Below are positions 34,383 through 42,235 of a stretch of DNA of 64,000 bases, piece by piece. The notes under the pieces are model-generated. The model was given only the letters and a program-made list of their open reading frames with translations, had not been told where the DNA came from and searched no databases. The stretch lies in contig JBNKQR010000004.1 in assembly GCA_050295975.1 (NCBI GenBank), positions 1 through 64,000 on the forward strand, read 5' to 3'. Position 1 is the first letter of the stretch; each line of letters opens with the position of its first letter. The stretch comes from JAPHTQ01 sp050295975 (GTDB lineage Bacteria > Pseudomonadota > Gammaproteobacteria > Thiohalomonadales > Thiohalomonadaceae). Both the position numbers and the translations under genes were made by a program.

Positions 34383-35171
34383 ATGTCCAGCATTCGCGAA
34401 CCAGCTGTCGCTGGGATGTTCTACCCGGATGACCCGGTTAACTTACGTCACATGATCGGCGGATTTCTGGCAGAGGCTACAGAGAGTACCGCCCCACCAC
34501 CCAAGGCTATCATCGCCCCCCATGCCGGATATATTTACTCCGGCTCGGTCGCAGCTAGCGCCTACGCTCGTCTGCATGCCATTCGCAACAAGATAAAACG
34601 GGTTGTATTGCTCGGCCCCTCCCACCGGGTCGCCTTTGCTGGTCTGGCAGCCAGCAGTGCCTTGCGCTTTCGCACGCCGCTGGGGGATATTCCCCTCGAT
34701 ACTGACGCCATCGATGCGCTCGGTGACCTGCAACAGATGCATCTGCTGGATCAGGCACATCAGCAGGAGCACAGCCTGGAGGTCCACCTGCCCTTCCTAC
34801 AGATAGCACTGGACCATTTCCAGTTGATCCCACTGGTGGTGGGTGACGCTACCGCCGAGGAGGTGGCCGAGGTGCTGGAGCGACTCTGGGGCGGAGAGGA
34901 GACCCTGATTGTGATCAGTTCTGACCTGAGCCACTACCACGACTACACCACTGCGCAACGCCTGGACAGCAAGACCGCTACGGCCATTGAGGCACTCGAA
35001 CCGGAAGCGATCAGCAGTGACGGCGCCTGTGGCAGGAATCCGGTGAAAGGATTGCTGTTGCTGGCGAGACGCAAAGGGATGCAGGTGGAGACCCTCGACC
35101 TGCGCAATTCTGGCGATACCGCCGGGCCACGGGATCAGGTGGTCGGTTATGGTGCCTGGGCATTCAATTAA
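34383..35171 (+). CDS. amrB: AmmeMemoRadiSam system protein B (Memo-like)
   Basis: A 262-residue Memo-family protein, structurally related to extradiol LigB-type dioxygenases. Family residues include the N-terminal REPAVAGMFYPDDP, the metal-site histidines in IIAPHAGYIYSG, LLGPSHR, EHSLEVHLPFLQ and SDLSHYHDYTTA. The ATG at 34383 has GGGAG seven bases upstream. The stop overlaps the start of the AMMECR1 gene (TAATG). Confidence 0.93.
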   Translation: MSSIREPAVAGMFYPDDPVNLRHMIGGFLAEATESTAPPPKAIIAPHAGYIYSGSVAASAYARLHAIRNKIKRVVLLGPSHRVAFAGLAASSALRFRTPLGDIPLDTDAIDALGDLQQMHLLDQAHQQEHSLEVHLPFLQIALDHFQLIPLVVGDATAEEVAEVLERLWGGEETLIVISSDLSHYHDYTTAQRLDSKTATAIEALEPEAISSDGACGRNPVKGLLLLARRKGMQVETLDLRNSGDTAGPRDQVVGYGAWAFN

Positions 35172-35734
35172 TGGACGAACGCCAACAGCAACTGCTCGAT
35201 CTCGCCGAGGAATCTATTCGTCATGGGCTTGAATGGGGACGACCATTGCGACCTGATGAAAGGAACTATCCTGCGGTACCAAATGCGCAGGGTGCCTGCT
35301 TCGTTACCCTGCATAGCCGTGGGGAGCTGCGCGGCTGTATCGGTTCACTTCAGGCACATCAGCCACTGATTGAGGATGTGGCACACAACGCCTATGCCGC
35401 CGCCTTCTCTGACCCACGCTTTCCGCCACTACGTGAGTCGGAGCTTGCTGGGCTGGAGATCCACCTCTCTCTGCTCAGCACCGCATCACCGCTGACCTTC
35501 GAATCGGAAGAGGCACTGCTGCAACAGCTCCGCCCGGGAGAGGATGGTCTGGTACTGGAAGAAGAAGGACGGCGTGGCACATTTCTGCCATCGGTGTGGG
35601 AACAGTTGCCAACACCGGGGCTGTTTCTGCAACACCTCAAACAGAAGGCAGGGCTCCCAGCCGACTACTGGTCAGATACGTTGAAGGTGAGTCGTTACAC
35701 CACAGAGAGTTTTGGCAGAACTATTGTTGGCTAG
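35171..35734 (+). CDS. amrA: AmmeMemoRadiSam system protein A (AMMECR1 domain)
   Basis: A 187-residue AMMECR1-domain protein. The hallmark GELRGCIGSL with its conserved Cys is present, plus NAYAAAFSDPRFPPL and LEIHLSLLS. Human AMMECR1 is disease-associated but its biochemistry is unclear. It overlaps the Memo gene by one base and is convergent with the pentapeptide-repeat gene, their stop codons overlapping at 35731-35734. Confidence 0.93.
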   Translation: MDERQQQLLDLAEESIRHGLEWGRPLRPDERNYPAVPNAQGACFVTLHSRGELRGCIGSLQAHQPLIEDVAHNAYAAAFSDPRFPPLRESELAGLEIHLSLLSTASPLTFESEEALLQQLRPGEDGLVLEEEGRRGTFLPSVWEQLPTPGLFLQHLKQKAGLPADYWSDTLKVSRYTTESFGRTIVG

Positions 35735-36594
35735 CGTTGGCCTGGGATACAACGACCTACCGATCCCGGCATGCAGGCAACCTCATCAGAAAGAATGGCA
35801 TTATCCAGTTTAGCCCCAGTTAGCGCCGCCCCATCGATATTGGCACCGGTCAGATCCGCATAGCGGAGGTCAGCATCACGCAGATTGGCCGACTGCAAAT
35901 TAGCCCGACGCAGACTGGCACCAGTGAGTTGTGCCCCGAAAAGATTCGCCCCACGTAGATTGGCCTGACTCAGATTGGCATAGGCCAAGTCGATACCGGC
36001 GAGGTTGGCGGCACGCAATACCCCATTACTCAGGTCGCTATTGCGGAGTATGGCGTCGTGCAAATCGACGTTTTCCAACCGGTTACCCTGCATCCGGCAG
36101 TTACTCCAGTTGACTCCCGGTGCAGCGGGCGCATCACACTGGGGTAATGACAACTCCTTGCCACGTGGCAAAAGGAAGGCCAACGCAATCACCACCAGAG
36201 CTAGAATGACGGCGACAGCATAACCTGCCAATCGCTGGCTTGCCCCCTCCTCCTGGTGTGCAGCGCGCGAGGCACTTTCCATTATCAGCTCGGCTTCAGC
36301 ACCACGGGCCTCGTCAAGTGGGACAAACAGGGTGGGGTGTTCATCAATCCAACGCTGGGTTGCCTGCAACTGTTGCTTCTCAAGGTCGCTGATCGTTGCA
36401 GCGCCAAGACGATTTTCTGGCCATACCTCGGCTACGTCCCTGATGCTGTACCAGCGGTCCTTGTCACGGCTGATTTTGTCTTCCGCTTTTACCCGCTGCA
36501 GCTGCAGATAGCGTGCGATCTGGACGGTCGGAAACGGTCCAAGCGTTTCATCGTGATAACGCAAATACCACTTCTCCGCCTGTGTCTCTGACAT
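35731..36594 (-). CDS. Membrane-anchored pentapeptide-repeat protein with GYF_2-like domain
   Basis: A 287-residue protein. The N-terminal 55 residues (WYLRYHDETLGPFPTVQIAR) resemble the GYF_2/DUF4339 fold. After a linker comes one membrane helix (AVAVILALVVIALAFLLP), then a pentapeptide-repeat solenoid of about 100 residues (repeats such as ANLSQ ANLRG ANLFG AQLTG ASLRR ANLQS) on the far side of the membrane. Two Cys at each end of the solenoid (LPQCD/SNCRM and VACM/GRCI) could form disulfides. The ATG at 36594 is chosen because upstream sequence lacks homology to the domain and would overlap the FliK-like gene. Function unknown. Confidence 0.75.
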   Translation of the reverse strand: MSETQAEKWYLRYHDETLGPFPTVQIARYLQLQRVKAEDKISRDKDRWYSIRDVAEVWPENRLGAATISDLEKQQLQATQRWIDEHPTLFVPLDEARGAEAELIMESASRAAHQEEGASQRLAGYAVAVILALVVIALAFLLPRGKELSLPQCDAPAAPGVNWSNCRMQGNRLENVDLHDAILRNSDLSNGVLRAANLAGIDLAYANLSQANLRGANLFGAQLTGASLRRANLQSANLRDADLRYADLTGANIDGAALTGAKLDNAILSDEVACMPGSVGRCIPGQR

Positions 36595-36696
36595 ACTTAC
36601 TTTTCCATCGGTTTCGCAGCGTTGCTTGCCGAATGGCATATACTGCAGGATAGACAAAAGCTTAAGTGGAATTGACTCACAATACCAGCGTAAATC

Positions 36697-37899
36697 ATGC
36701 AGATATCCGGCCCGGGAACTCATCCACCACTACAACTTCGCCTGCCTGCGCAAACGTTGCAGGGCGTCGTGTTGCAGGAGGGTGCGACCGTACAGGCAAC
36801 GGTGCGACAAAGTGATATCTCTGGGCAGCTGACTCTGGAGATCAGCGGCAAGCTGTTGCAGGCGATTTCGACCCTGCGTCTCGCTGCAGGCACCGCCCTG
36901 CAATTACGGGTAGAGAAGGCCAATGATGGCATCATTCTTCACCTGGATGAACCTGAGCAACAACGACTGACCTACCAGCAGGCCCTGCGTCAAAACCTGC
37001 CGCGCCAGGAGTCATTACGCCCACTACTGCAACAACTTGCCCAGTGGCAGACCACCACAAAGAGTGGGACACAAACTACTCCGACACACTCTGCGCAGCA
37101 GAACAGCACAAAAGCCGAAGCCAGAACAACATCCCCCACCTCCGTGACACCACCTCTTCCCAAATCGGTTAGCCAGACAATCGGCCGTCTGATGAGCGTT
37201 ATTCCCACACTGGAAAAACTGCTCCAACCCGCGGGTCTGCACCAAGCGATTACCCGTTCAGGACTCTTTCTTGAAAACAATCTGCTACAAGGTGCTCGCC
37301 CGTCGGAACTGGAAAACGATGTCAAAACGGTGCTGTTGCGTCTGGCGCAAACCATTCGCCAACAGCTCGGTGAAGGGAGCACAAAAAGCGGAGCACAGAG
37401 ACATGAACAAATCCACGATCAGTTGCAGGGTCTGCTGCGTCAGGTCGATGCTGGTGTCGCACGCATTCAGTTAAATCAGCTCAACAGTCTGAGTGGGCGT
37501 GGAGAAAGCGATGAGCGTTTAAATATCACACTGGAGTTACCGTTTTATCACGCGCAAAACGGTGAAATGGATTTATTGAAAATGCGCATTCGACGCCATG
37601 GCAATAAAAACCATGACAAGGAAGGTAGTAGCTGGAGCGTCACCCTGCACCTCTCGCCGGAAGGCTACGGAGATATCCGCGCCGTGATCACTCTGAATAG
37701 CGGAAAGATCTCCACCACCTTCTGGTGCGAGCAGGAAACCACGGCACAACTATTCCGTCAACAACTCCATCAACTGCAGGAACGTCTGGAGCAACAGGGT
37801 CTGGAAACTGCGCAGTGCAGCAGCCGTTGTGGCAGGCCCCCAGAAGAGATGACCGAATCATCCAATTCCGGCAACGGACTCATCGACACCCGCGCATGA
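36697..37899 (+). CDS. FliK-like flagellar hook-length control family protein
   Basis: A 400-residue protein. Middle sequence (about 130-155) is Thr/Ser/Gln-rich and disordered, as in FliK rulers. The C-terminal third (about 270-370: NITLELPFYHAQNGEMDLLK, TLHLSPEGYGDIRAVITLN, QLFRQQLHQLQERLEQQGL) matches the FliK C-terminal core. The N-terminal segment LQLRLPAQTLQGVVLQEGAT is typical of FliK-like proteins encoded next to FlhB2. It overlaps the next gene by four bases (ATGA). It is outside the main flagellar cluster, 4 kb from its end. A role in export-substrate switching is inferred. Confidence 0.78.
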   Translation: MQISGPGTHPPLQLRLPAQTLQGVVLQEGATVQATVRQSDISGQLTLEISGKLLQAISTLRLAAGTALQLRVEKANDGIILHLDEPEQQRLTYQQALRQNLPRQESLRPLLQQLAQWQTTTKSGTQTTPTHSAQQNSTKAEARTTSPTSVTPPLPKSVSQTIGRLMSVIPTLEKLLQPAGLHQAITRSGLFLENNLLQGARPSELENDVKTVLLRLAQTIRQQLGEGSTKSGAQRHEQIHDQLQGLLRQVDAGVARIQLNQLNSLSGRGESDERLNITLELPFYHAQNGEMDLLKMRIRRHGNKNHDKEGSSWSVTLHLSPEGYGDIRAVITLNSGKISTTFWCEQETTAQLFRQQLHQLQERLEQQGLETAQCSSRCGRPPEEMTESSNSGNGLIDTRA

Positions 37900-38171
37900 A
37901 AAACAAGAGCCCACCAAAATCCGCCGTCGCCCTACACTACGACGAAAAGAATGCCCCACGGATCACCGCCAAGGGACGCGGTGAAATCGCAGAGAAGATC
38001 ATCGCCCTGGCAGAGCAGCACAGCATCCCGCTACATGAGGATCAGGAACTTGTTGCCCTGTTGGCACAACTGGATCTGGGCGACGAGATCCCACGTGAAC
38101 TCTATCTCGCTGTGGCTGAAGTGCTCGCCTTTGCCTACATGCTTACCGGCAAACTTCCTGGCAACAAGTAA
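37896..38171 (+). CDS. FlhB-like C-terminal domain protein (FlhB2/YlqH)
   Basis: A 91-residue protein equivalent to the cytoplasmic FlhB C-terminal domain only: AVALHYDEKNAPRITAKGRG, EIAEKIIALAEQHSIPLHED and LYLAVAEVLAFAYMLTGKLP. It lacks the NPTH autocleavage site of full FlhB, which is encoded at 55534-56694. Such stand-alone proteins occur beside FliK-like genes in many proteobacteria and may fine-tune the export switch. It is coupled to the FliK-like gene by an ATGA overlap. Confidence 0.87.
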   Translation: MKNKSPPKSAVALHYDEKNAPRITAKGRGEIAEKIIALAEQHSIPLHEDQELVALLAQLDLGDEIPRELYLAVAEVLAFAYMLTGKLPGNK

Positions 38172-38379
38172 ACCGGTCTGCATTAACCCAACCATCCTCT
38201 CCATGCTATAGAACTCTCCTTCGCATCCCCTGCTTCAGGAAATTTTTCTTAGCCACAGTTTACGAGCGGTTATTTTTGCGATAGTTTGCGCACTTTAGAT
38301 TAGAGGTTAGTGGTATTCTTATCCGCTAATAAGCTACTGAACTTTTTATTTATTTTTTTATTTTTCAGTTAGTTGCCAT

Positions 38380-38398
38380 GGCAGGCGTCGGGCCTGCC
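38380..38398 (+). promoter_or_regulatory. Stable hairpin in the leader of the YeeE gene pair
   Basis: GGCAGGC (38380-38386) pairs perfectly with GCCTGCC (38392-38398) around GTCGG, eight bases before AAAGGAG and the start at 38417. Preceded by a T-rich tract. It could block or expose the ribosome binding site or stabilise the mRNA; it is not a normal terminator, since an A-run follows. The remaining 38172-38379 spacer is AT-rich with no gene. Confidence 0.45.
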
Positions 38399-38416
38399 GA
38401 TAAAAAAGGAGAAAAA

Positions 38417-38932
38417 ATGGCGGGACCGATTAGACCTCTGTGGCCCCCCTATGTAGCGGGTATAGTTCTAGGACTGGTTCTGATCCTGACCTACGTACTG
38501 GTCGGCAATGGGGTGGGAGCCTCAGGCACATTTGCCCGCCTTGCCGCCGCAATCGGCATGGGCGTCGCCCCGGAAACCACACAGAGCAATAGTTATCTTG
38601 GCCCCATGGTCGCCAACGGGGCGAATCCGTTTGCTTCCTGGATCGTGGTTGAGGTCGTCGGTATTGCTATCGGTGCCCTGCTTGCTGCCATCGGCGCAGG
38701 ACGTTTCCGACTCCACCTGGACGGAGCCCATAAACTTGGACAAAACCGTCGCATTCTCTTCGCCCTACTTGGCGGCATCCTTGCCGGTTTCGGTTCACGT
38801 ATTGCCGCAGGCTGTACCAGCGGCATCGGCCTCTCAGGCACAGCCATGCTGGGGATTAGTGGCTTCGTCTTCCTCATGACCTTTTTCCTCACCGGACTGG
38901 GCGTCAGTCTGCTGATGCGGAGAGCCTGGTAA
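38417..38932 (+). CDS. YeeE/YedE-family transporter, first half
   Basis: A 171-residue membrane protein with about four helices, one half of a YeeE/YedE (DUF395, thiosulfate-uptake TsuA-like) permease. The conserved Cys motif is in FGSRIAAGCTSGIGLSG. Strong AAAGGAG precedes the ATG at 38417. Its stop overlaps the start of the second half (TAATG), so the halves likely assemble. The family imports thiosulfate or other reduced sulfur species. Confidence 0.88.
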   Translation: MAGPIRPLWPPYVAGIVLGLVLILTYVLVGNGVGASGTFARLAAAIGMGVAPETTQSNSYLGPMVANGANPFASWIVVEVVGIAIGALLAAIGAGRFRLHLDGAHKLGQNRRILFALLGGILAGFGSRIAAGCTSGIGLSGTAMLGISGFVFLMTFFLTGLGVSLLMRRAW

Positions 38933-39534
38933 TGGATTACGGCACAGCGGGCACAGCCCTCACCTCAGGAATCCTTTTTGGCTACGTCCTGGAACAGGCC
39001 GGCTTCGCCTCCCCTTGCAAACTCACCGCACAGTTCCGCCTGAGCGACTGGTCGGTATTCAAGGTGATGTTCACCGCAATTCTTGTTGCTGCGGTCGGCA
39101 TCCTTATTCTGCAAACCGATAACAGTTTCGGCTCCACCGGTTTTTATGTACCTAAGGTGATTCTTGGGGCGGTCGCTGTGGGCGGCGCGCTCATCGGTGC
39201 GGGATTTGCGGTGGGTGGCTATTGCCCCGGTACCGCTGTGGTCGGTGCAATGTCAGGACGGATGGATGGGTTTATCTTTACCTTCGGCATGGTCTTCGGA
39301 ATCTGGCTCTTTTCTGGCCTCTTCGATACCAGCTGGATGCAGGCGCTGCTCAGTGCTGGAAAGATAGAAAGCAAAACAGTGCCTGACCTGCTAGGTATCT
39401 CTCCCTGGATTGTTGTTAGCGCAATGATCGCCATGGCATGGGCCGGTTTCCGCTTCGGCAGCAGATATGAACAACGCACTCGTGGTGTTTATGATGCGGT
39501 GGCGATCACTGAAGGCCGCGAAACCGGAAAATAA
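38932..39534 (+). CDS. YeeE/YedE-family transporter, second half
   Basis: A 200-residue membrane protein with about five helices. Cys motifs of the family are AGFASPCKLTAQF near the N-terminus and GGYCPGTAVVGAMSGR in the middle. It complements the preceding half transporter. The coupling and the sulfur-trafficking genes downstream (Cys-repeat protein, rhodanese) suggest uptake of a sulfur compound handed to cytoplasmic or periplasmic carriers. Confidence 0.88.
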   Translation: MDYGTAGTALTSGILFGYVLEQAGFASPCKLTAQFRLSDWSVFKVMFTAILVAAVGILILQTDNSFGSTGFYVPKVILGAVAVGGALIGAGFAVGGYCPGTAVVGAMSGRMDGFIFTFGMVFGIWLFSGLFDTSWMQALLSAGKIESKTVPDLLGISPWIVVSAMIAMAWAGFRFGSRYEQRTRGVYDAVAITEGRETGK

Positions 39535-39545
39535 ACAGAGCCAAA

Positions 39546-39935
39546 ATGAAAACAGAAAGACGAGATATGAACATGAATAAACGACCAGACAAAAAACAGA
39601 TGCAAAGCAAACACCGTCGCCTGCTGGCCATCTCAGTACCTACCCTTGCGGTTGGCATTCTTGGCGCAGTGCCACTACCACAGCCGATCTCATCTCTTTT
39701 AATACCATCGGCCTACGCCCGCGGTGAAAATCCCTGCGGTCCGGCAACACGAGGCAGCAATCCCTGTGCTCCGGCCTCCCGCGGTGAGAATCCCTGTGCC
39801 CCGGCCTCCCGTGGCGAGAATCCCTGCGCCCCTGCATCTCGTGGCGAGAATCCCTGTGCCCCTGCATCCCGTGGCGAGAATCCCTGCGCTCCGGCCTCTC
39901 GTGGCGAGAATCCCTGCGCTCCAGCCGGTCGCTAA
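39546..39935 (+). CDS. Exported protein of seven Cys-containing decapeptide repeats
   Basis: A 129-residue protein. A basic N-terminus with an Arg-Arg pair (KHRRLLAISV), a hydrophobic stretch and a likely cleavage after PSAYA suggest export by Sec or Tat. The mature part is only seven tandem copies of RGENPCAPAS (the first two vary, RGENPCGPAT and RGSNPCAPAS), each with one Cys flanked by prolines, then a final Arg. There are no other Cys. No family recognised. It sits 11 bases after the YeeE pair and upstream of a rhodanese, so evenly spaced thiols for sulfane sulfur or metal are plausible (inference). The start may instead be the ATG at 39567. Confidence 0.72.
   Translation: MKTERRDMNMNKRPDKKQMQSKHRRLLAISVPTLAVGILGAVPLPQPISSLLIPSAYARGENPCGPATRGSNPCAPASRGENPCAPASRGENPCAPASRGENPCAPASRGENPCAPASRGENPCAPAGR
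39720..39932 (+). repeat. Tandem 30-bp coding repeat, seven copies
   Basis: Seven 30-base units each containing AATCCCTG as invariant core, with mostly synonymous variation between copies, encoding the Asn-Pro-Cys decapeptides. Suited to copy-number change by slippage. Confidence 0.85.
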
Positions 39936-39950
39936 TTCGGTACCTCACGC

Positions 39951-40673
39951 ATGAATAGCACGACCATCGACTACCCACTCTGGCTGACTACGCTGGATGA
40001 CGAGGTGTTTGATGCGGTGGCAGATGCCGCAGAGCGGGTCGTGCAAATACATGAAGCTCTCCTAAACGATGGCATTACCCTGCAGACAGAGCTTTTTCGG
40101 GATCGTGGTGAACAGCCAATCACTGCCTGGGAACACTACCCTGCAGACGACTGTCGCGATCCGAAAACCGGTGCAATGTTTTACTACCATGCCCACGAGC
40201 CGGAAGAGTGGGACAGAGATGAGCATGGTCATTTTCATCTATTTGTCCGGCCCGCAGTCGGTGCCGATTTCACCCACGCCATGGCTATCGCCATGACCCC
40301 CCACGGATTACCCAATGCCCTCTTCAGCACCAATGACTGGGTGACCGCAGAAAAGATGTTGCCTGCAACCGAGGTACTGGAACTGCTACATCAGCGTTGG
40401 GAGATCAAACGGGCTCGTCCCTCCTGGATGGTCACACAGTGGTTATCGGCAATGGTGACACTGTTACAGCCACTGACTGAGAAACTGTTGCAGCTACGCG
40501 ATCAACGCCTTACCTGGTCTGACGAAGTAAAACCTGCCAGCGCTCTGTTAGGCGACCGTAACATCCACATACTTAGCGAGCTGCCTGTGGACCTCATGAA
40601 TATGTTGCAGGCAATTCAGGAAGAGGCACGACAACGAGCAAATCAGGACAGCCAAAAAAAGGCATACGGATAA
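39951..40673 (+). CDS. Conserved hypothetical protein (DUF6969-like)
   Basis: A 240-residue soluble protein. A distinctive centre reads WEHYPADDCRDPKTGAMFYY followed by HAHEPEEWDRDEHGHFHLF; the HGHFHLF cluster could bind metal. I tentatively match it to the DUF6969 family, function unknown. No signal peptide. It lies 15 bases after the Cys-repeat gene and 77 before the rhodanese, in the same direction, so it is probably part of the sulfur-trafficking unit. Confidence 0.65.
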   Translation: MNSTTIDYPLWLTTLDDEVFDAVADAAERVVQIHEALLNDGITLQTELFRDRGEQPITAWEHYPADDCRDPKTGAMFYYHAHEPEEWDRDEHGHFHLFVRPAVGADFTHAMAIAMTPHGLPNALFSTNDWVTAEKMLPATEVLELLHQRWEIKRARPSWMVTQWLSAMVTLLQPLTEKLLQLRDQRLTWSDEVKPASALLGDRNIHILSELPVDLMNMLQAIQEEARQRANQDSQKKAYG

Positions 40674-40750
40674 CTATTTCTGCAAGGGCTTACAAATGCC
40701 TTGCTGGATTATCACTGTGGTTAGCACTAACCCTTAACAAGGAGCAGCAA

Positions 40751-41728
40751 ATGAAGTTCAAGAAGTCAATTATTACACTGGTAGCAGTGTGTGCATTCAT
40801 TGCACAAGGTATTCAGGCATCTGAAAAACTCTCCCCGGTTGTAGATGCTGCCTGGTTGAACGCCCACAAAAATGAAGTTGTCATTCTTCAGGTCAGTGGC
40901 AAGAAGGAATCATTTACCAAAGCACCTGTGATTGAGAAAAAAGATGGCAAAGTGGTAGTAAAGAGCGTTTCTGGTCACGTACCGGGCGCAAACTTCGTCG
41001 ACTTTGGCAAGGTTCGTGTCAAGCGTGAAGTTGGCGGCAAAATGGTCAAGAAATTGATCCCGCTGAAGGCCGACTTCGAGAAACTGGCTCAGTCCTGGGG
41101 CGTAAACAAGAACTCAAAAATTGTTTTCGTACCTGCAGGTCTGGACACCAAAGATGTTGATGAAGCAACCCGTCTCTACTGGCAGTTTAAATACTACGGT
41201 CATAAAGACATGGCGATACTCAACGGTGGTATGGCTGCATGGCTGGCCGCAGGCTATCCCGCAGCAACCAATGCACCTGTCAACAAGAAGGGTAACTGGG
41301 TAGCCAGTGGCGAAGACAAGAACATTCTCGCAACCTACTCCGATGTTAAATCCGCACTGGCGAAAAAGAATGTACAACTGGCTGATGCCCGTCCGCAAAA
41401 CCAGTACATGGGCGTATTCACCAAGAAAGGTGAACTCTCAGGTCACCTCTCCGGTGCCAAAGACATCTCTCCGGACCTGCTGACCAAAGCAGATGGTGCT
41501 TCCGCAGACTTCCTGCCTGCTGCCAGCTATAAATCCATCATGCAGGCAAAGGGGCTGAATGCTGATGCTGATACCATCGCTTACTGCAACACTGGTCATC
41601 TGGCATCTGGTCTCTGGTTTGTCTCCCACGAAATCATGGGTAACAAGAAAACCAAACTGTATGACGGCTCACTGGTTGAATACAGCCTGCTTGGTGGTGA
41701 AACCGTAAATCCGGCAAAACTGAACTAA
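40751..41728 (+). CDS. Periplasmic rhodanese (thiosulfate sulfurtransferase-like)
   Basis: A 325-residue exported protein: signal peptide (MKFKKSIITLVAVCAFIAQG, cleaved near IQA), then two rhodanese domains. The first (about 28-170) lacks a catalytic Cys in its loop. The second (about 195-320) has Cys279 in AYCNTGHLASG, a sulfurtransferase active-site loop. It should form a persulfide from thiosulfate or another donor in the periplasm. AAGGAGCAGC precedes the start, and it is the last gene before a strong terminator. It has more Lys than neighbours, consistent with high expression. Confidence 0.9.
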   Translation: MKFKKSIITLVAVCAFIAQGIQASEKLSPVVDAAWLNAHKNEVVILQVSGKKESFTKAPVIEKKDGKVVVKSVSGHVPGANFVDFGKVRVKREVGGKMVKKLIPLKADFEKLAQSWGVNKNSKIVFVPAGLDTKDVDEATRLYWQFKYYGHKDMAILNGGMAAWLAAGYPAATNAPVNKKGNWVASGEDKNILATYSDVKSALAKKNVQLADARPQNQYMGVFTKKGELSGHLSGAKDISPDLLTKADGASADFLPAASYKSIMQAKGLNADADTIAYCNTGHLASGLWFVSHEIMGNKKTKLYDGSLVEYSLLGGETVNPAKLN

Positions 41729-41743
41729 GTTTTCGTCCGGCAC

Positions 41744-41773
41744 AAAAAAGCCCGGGGAAACCCGGGCTTTTTT
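41744..41773. terminator. Strong bidirectional Rho-independent terminator
   Basis: GCCCGGG (41750-41756) and CCCGGGC (41761-41767) form a 7-bp stem with loop GAAA, flanked by A6 before and T8 after. It therefore terminates both the plus-strand rhodanese unit and the minus-strand flagellar/chemotaxis run ending at 41816. Confidence 0.92.
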
Positions 41774-41815
41774 TTATGCCTGTAGTTGACAGGATATTCC
41801 CAATAAAAGTTCGTT

Positions 41816-42220
41816 CTACTCACCACCCAGGCGGTGCATCATGGATACTAGCTCTGCTTCGCCACGGGAGAGATCACAAACATCCATAATCTCTTCAATT
41901 GAACTACCCTTTTGTGCCAGTTTAATCGCCTGATCAAAAACCCGTTCATCAGGCTCCGCATAGGTCATCTGTTCCTGACGCACACCAAGTTCCTGTTGGC
42001 GAGTTTGTAGTTGTCCATGGTTGCGCTCGAGTCGAATCACCCGTTCCCCCACATGCACCGCTGCGTTACACAGAGCACGCAGGTCATTTTTGACCGTCTC
42101 CAACTGCTTTGCCTGTTTCTCCATCTGACGTCGTGCACGCATCGCGGCCAACATCCAGAACACAGCCAGGATAGCGAGCCCCAGTGCCACCAGTGATAGA
42201 TCTATTGTCACTCCAAACAT
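41816..42220 (-). CDS. DUF2802 membrane-anchored protein of the chemotaxis operon
   Basis: A 134-residue protein with an N-terminal membrane helix (LSLVALGLAILAVFWMLAA), a coiled coil and a C-terminal DUF2802 segment (FDQAIKLAQKGSSIEEIMDV, then CDLSRGEAELVSMMHRLG). The last part looks like a small helix-turn-helix fold. The same gene closes the che operon of Pseudomonas-like bacteria. Function unknown. Confidence 0.82.
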   Translation of the reverse strand: MFGVTIDLSLVALGLAILAVFWMLAAMRARRQMEKQAKQLETVKNDLRALCNAAVHVGERVIRLERNHGQLQTRQQELGVRQEQMTYAEPDERVFDQAIKLAQKGSSIEEIMDVCDLSRGEAELVSMMHRLGGE

Positions 42221-42235
42221 GCAATCGCCTCGCTG

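Noticed and set aside
39720..39932. Seven 30-bp tandem units considered as a CRISPR array
   Set aside because: Units are contiguous without spacers, in frame, and vary at synonymous sites, so this is a coding repeat.
39640..39978. Minus-strand frame over the Cys-repeat gene giving RRDSRH repeats
   Set aside because: Shadow of the tandem repeat; the plus frame has a signal peptide, operon position and synonymous variation.
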